A DNA stretch of 8,365 bases. Origin: Pseudomonadota bacterium (GTDB lineage: Bacteria; Pseudomonadota; Alphaproteobacteria; Acetobacterales; Acetobacteraceae). Every line of letters starts with the position of its first letter. Within the stretch, counting starts at the first letter, position 1. The stretch is taken from NCBI GenBank assembly GCA_021845835.1, contig JAJZVE010000180.1:1-8365 (forward strand), written 5' to 3'. The translations under genes were made by a program, and so were the position numbers. The notes beneath the pieces were generated by a model that did not search any database, was not told the DNA's origin, and saw nothing but the letters and a program-made list of their open reading frames with translations. Of the stretch, positions 5,426-8,365 are shown one piece after another.

Positions 5426-6649
5426 ATGGCGAAGATCAAGGTCGCAACCCCGGTGGTGGAACTCGACGGCGACGAGATGACGCGCATCATCTGGGGCTTC
5501 ATCAAGGACCGGCTGATCCTGCCGTACCTCGACATCGACCTGAAGTATTACGACCTCGGCATCGAGCACCGCGACGCCACCGACGACCAGGTGACGGTGG
5601 ATGCCGCCTACGCGATCAAGCAGTACGGCGTCGGCGTCAAGTGCGCCACCATCACGCCGGACGAGGCGCGCGTCGCCGAATTCAAGCTCAAGAAGATGTG
5701 GCGCAGCCCCAACGGCACTATCCGCAACATCCTCGACGGCACCATCTTCCGCGAACCGATCATCTGCCGCAACGTGCCCCGCCTGGTGCCGCACTGGACG
5801 CAGCCGATCGTCATCGGCCGCCACGCCTACGGCGACGTGTACCGCGCGAGCGAAATGAAGGTGCCCGGCCCCGGCCGCGTCACCCTGACCTATCAGCCGG
5901 CGGACGGCGGCAAGCCGACGGTGCTGGAGGTGCATGACTTCAAGGGCGCCGGCGTGGTGATGGGCATGCACAACACCCGCGCCTCCATCGAGGGCTTCGC
6001 CCGCGCCACCTTCAACTACGGGCTGGTGCGCAAGTACCCGGTGTATCTCTCCACCAAGAACACGATCCTGAAGGCCTATGACGGCATGTTCAAGGACGTG
6101 TTCGCCGAGATCTTCGAGCAGGAATTCGCCGCGGAATACAAGAAGCAGGGCCTGACCTACGAGCACCGGCTGATCGACGACATGGTGGCCTGCGCGCTCA
6201 AATGGACCGGCGGCTATCTCTGGGCGTGCAAGAACTACGACGGCGACGTGCAGAGCGATATCGTGGCGCAGGGCTTCGGCTCGCTCGGCCTGATGACCAG
6301 CGTGCTGATGAGCCCCGACGGCAAGACGGTGGAAAGCGAGGCGGCGCACGGCACCGTCACGCGCCACTACCGCGAGCACCAGAAGGGCCGGGAGACCAGC
6401 ACCAACCCGATCGCCTCGATCTTCGCCTGGACCCGCGGCCTCGCCTATCGTGGCCAGTTCGACGGTACGCCCGAGGTTACGCGCTTCGCCGAGACGCTGG
6501 AGCGGGTGTGCGTCGAGACCGTCGAGTCGGGATCCATGACCAAGGATCTCGCCCTGCTGGTGGGCACGGAGCAGCGCTGGCTGAACACCCAGGACTTCCT
6601 GGCCAGGATCGACGACAACCTGCGCGCGGCGATGGCGGCGGGGGGCTGA
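5426..6649 (+). CDS. icd: NADP-dependent isocitrate dehydrogenase (eukaryote-like type)
   Basis: A 407-residue enzyme that oxidises isocitrate to 2-oxoglutarate and CO2 with NADP+ in the TCA cycle. Motifs are [10 protein letters not shown] (14-23), [19 protein letters not shown] (94-112; isocitrate-binding Ser94, Asn96, Arg100, Arg109) and LIDDM (249-253, Asp252). The metal-site segment YDGDVQSD (271-278; Asp274, Asp278) is present. So is the NADP-binding [11 protein letters not shown] (306-316), whose Arg313-His314 pair marks NADP rather than NAD preference. The sequence resembles mitochondrial/cytosolic and alphaproteobacterial enzymes of about 405 residues rather than the E. coli type. The start ATG 5426 is preceded by AAGAGG at good spacing; the open frame back to 5303 overlaps the divergent gene and is not conserved. 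It sits alone on its strand here. Confidence 0.97.
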   Translation: MAKIKVATPVVELDGDEMTRIIWGFIKDRLILPYLDIDLKYYDLGIEHRDATDDQVTVDAAYAIKQYGVGVKCATITPDEARVAEFKLKKMWRSPNGTIRNILDGTIFREPIICRNVPRLVPHWTQPIVIGRHAYGDVYRASEMKVPGPGRVTLTYQPADGGKPTVLEVHDFKGAGVVMGMHNTRASIEGFARATFNYGLVRKYPVYLSTKNTILKAYDGMFKDVFAEIFEQEFAAEYKKQGLTYEHRLIDDMVACALKWTGGYLWACKNYDGDVQSDIVAQGFGSLGLMTSVLMSPDGKTVESEAAHGTVTRHYREHQKGRETSTNPIASIFAWTRGLAYRGQFDGTPEVTRFAETLERVCVETVESGSMTKDLALLVGTEQRWLNTQDFLARIDDNLRAAMAAGG

Positions 6650-6688
6650 AGGGCCGCTCCGCGCCCGCCCCGGACCGTCCCCTCGCTG

Positions 6689-6718
6689 GCGCCCGCCGTC
6701 AGCGGATGGCGGTGGCGC
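6689..6718 (+). terminator. Imperfect hairpin downstream of icd, possible terminator
   Basis: GCGCC (6689-6693) pairs with GGCGC (6714-6718) and CGCC (6694-6697) with GGCG (6708-6711), leaving a 2-nt bulge and a 10-nt loop, 40 nt after the icd stop. No T-run follows. It is a weak candidate, noted because icd and the next gene are 205 nt apart and probably transcribed separately. Confidence 0.25.
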
Positions 6719-6812
6719 AAGCCCCCTGTCTCACACGTCCGGGAGCCGGGGTGAGCGAGACTCGACGCGGCGGGGCCGGCCGGTCATCGTTGCGCCTCCC
6801 GCCGCCCCCGCC

Positions 6813-6829
6813 CGTGCCGATCCGGCACG
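6813..6829 (+). repeat. Perfect 7-bp hairpin upstream of the DUF3060-like gene
   Basis: CGTGCCG (6813-6819), loop ATC, CGGCACG (6823-6829). It ends 25 nt before the start codon and 17 nt before the ribosome site, where it could act as an operator or leader structure. No clear promoter hexamers were found around it. The rest of the 205-nt gap after icd shows nothing else I can support. Confidence 0.4.
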
Positions 6830-6854
6830 CGACAGGACCGCAGCGCGGGAGGAG

Positions 6855-7499
6855 ATGCTGCCCTTGTTCGCCCCTGCCCTGCTCGCGCTGCTTGCGGCGG
6901 CACTCGCTCCACCCCTGGCCCGCGCCGACGTCGTGGCCGAAGCAGGCCACCGCACCGGGCTGTCGGACGGCGCCGGCAACCGCGTGGAGGTCGATCCGGT
7001 GCCGGGCGGCCGCCTGCGGGTGAGCGGCGACCGCAACGAGGTGCTCTACGCCCCGATCGCACCCGGCCCGGTGCTTGCCATGGAGGGGACCGACAACAGC
7101 GTTGCCGCCGGCGGCGACGGCGCGGCCAGCGCCGTCCTCGCCCCGCCGGTGCCGCTGGAGCCGCCGCCGCCCGCGACCGTCCCGCCGCCGGCGCGGGCCG
7201 ATCTCGGCACGATGGTGGTGCGCGGCGACGCGGTCAGCCGGACGATCGACTGCACCGGCCGGAACGTACTGATCGAGGGCAACGAAAGCAGCTTCACGCT
7301 GCGCGGCGGCTGCCGCTCCGTCACCGTGCTGGGCCATGCCGACACGGTGCTGGCCGAGCTGCAGCCCGGCGCGCGCATCGCCATCGGCGGCGATGCCGTC
7401 ACGCTGCGCTACCGGCTGACCGGCGGCGGCCCGGCGCCGATCATCTCCGTCACTGGCAGCAACAGCCGGGCGCTGCAGGTCAGCAGCGCGGCGCCGTGA
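6855..7499 (+). CDS. Secreted DUF3060-like repeat protein
   Basis: A 214-residue protein with a clear signal peptide: Leu/Ala-rich core at residues 4-20 and a probable cleavage after ARA at 22-24. The mature protein is built from short strands ending in G-x-x-N/D-x-V turns (AGNRV, DRNEV, TDNSV, HADTV). The C-terminal part (about 131-208) resembles DUF3060, with C133 and C153 in 'C-----VLIEG' and 'GGCRSVTVLG' contexts. A Pro-rich linker (97-113) separates two repeat blocks. The role is unknown; a periplasmic or surface beta-helix-like structure is likely. The ribosome site GGGAGGAG ends directly against ATG 6855, an abnormally short spacing. TTG 6864, in frame, would sit at about 9 nt and still leave an intact signal peptide. 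A GC-rich hairpin follows the stop. Confidence 0.72.
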   Translation: MLPLFAPALLALLAAALAPPLARADVVAEAGHRTGLSDGAGNRVEVDPVPGGRLRVSGDRNEVLYAPIAPGPVLAMEGTDNSVAAGGDGAASAVLAPPVPLEPPPPATVPPPARADLGTMVVRGDAVSRTIDCTGRNVLIEGNESSFTLRGGCRSVTVLGHADTVLAELQPGARIAIGGDAVTLRYRLTGGGPAPIISVTGSNSRALQVSSAAP

Positions 7500-7504
7500 G
7501 CCAC

Positions 7505-7524
7505 CCGGCGGCGGCGTCCGCCGG
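7505..7524 (+). terminator. Hairpin after the DUF3060-like gene, possible terminator
   Basis: CCGGCGG (7505-7511), a 6-nt loop, CCGCCGG (7518-7524): a perfect 7-bp GC stem starting 6 nt after the stop codon, followed by CTTCCCCC rather than a real T-run. Its position favours a terminator separating this gene from the kinase gene. Confidence 0.4.
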
Positions 7525-7547
7525 CTTCCCCCATCCCCGCGACACAG

Positions 7548-7579
7548 GTGTTGAACACGGGGGCGCGCCCTCGTTACGG
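7548..7579 (+). promoter_or_regulatory. Candidate promoter of the kinase gene with an overlapping palindrome
   Basis: TTGAAC (7551-7556), a 17-nt spacer and TTACGG (7574-7579) form a weak sigma70-like pair. The -35 lies inside the perfect palindrome GTGTTGAACAC (7548-7558), a plausible operator. Transcription would start near 7586, about 23 nt before the start codon. Confidence 0.35.
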
Positions 7580-7608
7580 TGCGGAACGCTGCTTTTGGGG
7601 GGCGAACG

Positions 7609-8365
7609 ATGTCCGAGAACACGACACAATCGGCGCCGAAGCGGACCGCGTGGCTGAAGGCCGTGCTCGGCGTGGACGTGGAGGTCCTCAAGGCGCGCGG
7701 CAACGGGCCGCAGATCGGCACGGGGCGCGGCACGACGCAGGGCGGATGGCAGTCGGGCAGGCCGGGCGGCGAGCGTCCGACCGAAGGCCCGCAGATCGGC
7801 ACGGGGCGCGGCCAGACCACGACGCCCACGACCGCGCCGCCGCAACCGCCCACGGACAGCTACACCAGCGATCTGCCGCCGCCGCCGCCGCCGAAGAAGA
7901 ACGAAATCGACCTTTCGGTGCTGCCGCCCGGAACGGTGGAATGGACGAAAGGGATCGACATCGACGGCCTCAGGAAGGGGAAGGACATCAAGTCCGGCGC
8001 GTTCGGCTCCGTCTTCTGGCTCGACTCGCCCAGGGAAGGCTCGCCGCCGCTGGTGATGAAGGTGCCGAGCGGGATCGGCTCGCAGACCGAACTGGAGCAC
8101 GAGTCGGAATTCTACCGCCGCGCCGGCGACCATCCGAACCTGCCCAAGTGCCTCGGGATGAGCGAAATCCAGGGCGTCAGGGGCCTTGTCATTGAGGGCA
8201 TCAAGGGCAAGGACATGACCGGCACGATGGACGAGATGCAGAAGCTGTACGACGACGGCAAGCTTTCGCATTCGGAGTTCTTCGGCACCCTGCAGTACAC
8301 GCTCGGCCAGATCGTCGATACGCTGGAGCACCTGGAACAGCAGGGCATCGTCCACAACGACAAGA
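7609..8365 (+). CDS. Hanks-type protein kinase with Pro/Gly-rich N-terminal extension (3' end beyond window)
   Basis: The frame stays open from ATG 7609 to the window edge (252 residues). Residues 1-115 are low-complexity: a helix-like segment (WLKAVLGVDVEVLKA, 15-29), two copies of GPQIGTGRG (33-41 and 60-68), a Thr/Pro-rich stretch and six consecutive prolines (90-95). The kinase domain starts near 120. It shows the glycine loop SGAFGSV (129-135), the ATP-anchoring Lys in VMKV (Lys151), a helix-C candidate Glu165 or Glu167, HPNL (175-178), and the catalytic loop GIVHNDK (246-252) with Asp251. The sequence ends before the Asn and the DFG motif. HND in place of HRD recurs in some bacterial and effector kinases. 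Ser/Thr or Tyr phosphorylation is inferred; the target is unknown. The start follows GGGGGG about 7 nt upstream. Lys/Asp/Glu content and use of AAA, GAA and CTT appear higher than in neighbours, compatible with an accessory origin. Confidence 0.85.
   Translation, partial: MSENTTQSAPKRTAWLKAVLGVDVEVLKARGNGPQIGTGRGTTQGGWQSGRPGGERPTEGPQIGTGRGQTTTPTTAPPQPPTDSYTSDLPPPPPPKKNEIDLSVLPPGTVEWTKGIDIDGLRKGKDIKSGAFGSVFWLDSPREGSPPLVMKVPSGIGSQTELEHESEFYRRAGDHPNLPKCLGMSEIQGVRGLVIEGIKGKDMTGTMDEMQKLYDDGKLSHSEFFGTLQYTLGQIVDTLEHLEQQGIVHNDK
7705..7812 (+). repeat. Duplicated 27-nt segment encoding GPQIGTGRG
   Basis: Bases 7705-7731 and 7786-7812 are identical at 26 of 27 positions and lie 81 nt (27 codons) apart in the same frame of the kinase gene. 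Both encode GPQIGTGRG. The near-identity at DNA level suggests a recent in-frame duplication or a selected motif. The intervening sequence is Gly/Arg-rich. Confidence 0.85.
7876..7893 (+). repeat. (CCG)6 trinucleotide tract encoding six prolines
   Basis: Six uninterrupted CCG codons (kinase residues 90-95) between the N-terminal extension and the kinase domain. Such tracts can gain or lose whole codons by slippage and would act as a stiff linker. Confidence 0.9.

Noticed and set aside
4250..6379. A 709-codon open frame on the minus strand crossing the antitoxin, the deoxyribosyltransferase region and icd antisense
   Set aside because: Only its last 136 codons match a family (the antitoxin). 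The rest is antisense or out of frame to icd and the deoxyribosyltransferase gene, both confirmed by motifs. Long spurious frames are common at this GC content.
7595..7606. G-run before the kinase start considered as a phase-variable homopolymer tract
   Set aside because: The run of guanines is short and interrupted from the coding sequence; it fits a ribosome-binding stretch better.
6699..7853. A 384-codon minus-strand open frame opposite the DUF3060-like gene and kinase start
   Set aside because: Pro/Arg-rich, without a domain. The plus-strand gene has a signal peptide, a ribosome site and family-like repeats.
7480..8355. A 291-codon minus-strand open frame opposite the kinase gene
   Set aside because: His/Arg/Leu-rich shadow composition. 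The plus strand holds kinase motifs in order, and the minus frame shows none.
1..8365. tRNA, rRNA, CRISPR array, insertion sequence or attachment site
   Set aside because: No cloverleaf, spaced direct-repeat array, transposase motif or terminal inverted repeat pair was seen in any interval; all gaps between genes are under 210 nt.

Overview
The window is a GC-rich (about 70% by eye), densely coded piece of chromosome. Several families point to an alphaproteobacterium: a TrcR/DUF1013 cell-cycle regulator, a DUF1192 protein, two DUF465 (YdcH-like) proteins and a eukaryote-like NADP isocitrate dehydrogenase. The base composition and gene mix would suit Rhodospirillales/Acetobacterales, but that narrower placement is inference. 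No rRNA, tRNA, insertion sequence or CRISPR array is visible.

Layout. (1) Positions 6-951: a small DUF1192 protein on the minus strand diverges from a TrcR-type regulator on the plus strand; a 163-nt intergenic region with a good promoter candidate and a 14-bp palindrome separates them. (2) Positions 985-3811: two divergent DUF465 coiled-coil proteins flank a hairpin-rich 144-nt spacer. The plus-strand copy leads a tightly packed cluster of purE, purK and a DedA-family membrane protein. Each junction overlaps by a few bases, and a 13-codon mini-ORF bridges the DUF465 gene and purE. (3) Positions 3816-5304, minus strand: a nucleoside 2-deoxyribosyltransferase-family enzyme, then a Xre/MbcA/ParS-type antitoxin and an overlapping RES-domain toxin that starts at TTG. 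The toxin gene ends 4 nt from the dedA stop codon, so the two transcription units converge head-on. (4) Positions 5426-6649: icd, NADP-dependent isocitrate dehydrogenase, divergent from the deoxyribosyltransferase gene. (5) Positions 6855-7499: a secreted DUF3060-like repeat protein. (6) Position 7609 to the window end: the N-terminal two thirds or so of a Hanks-type protein kinase, cut off by the window edge inside its catalytic loop (HND instead of HRD). It has a Pro/Gly-rich N-terminal extension carrying a duplicated nine-residue motif.

How the parts fit. purE and purK together convert AIR to CAIR in purine synthesis and are almost certainly co-translated with the upstream DUF465 gene and dedA. 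icd is a TCA-cycle housekeeping gene. The RES/Xre pair is a toxin-antitoxin module of the NAD+-degrading type, placed behind a nucleoside-cleaving enzyme family member. The least ordinary part is the 3' end: a secreted repeat protein followed by an unusual kinase that may be the first gene of an accessory locus continuing beyond the window. Most other content is ordinary housekeeping.
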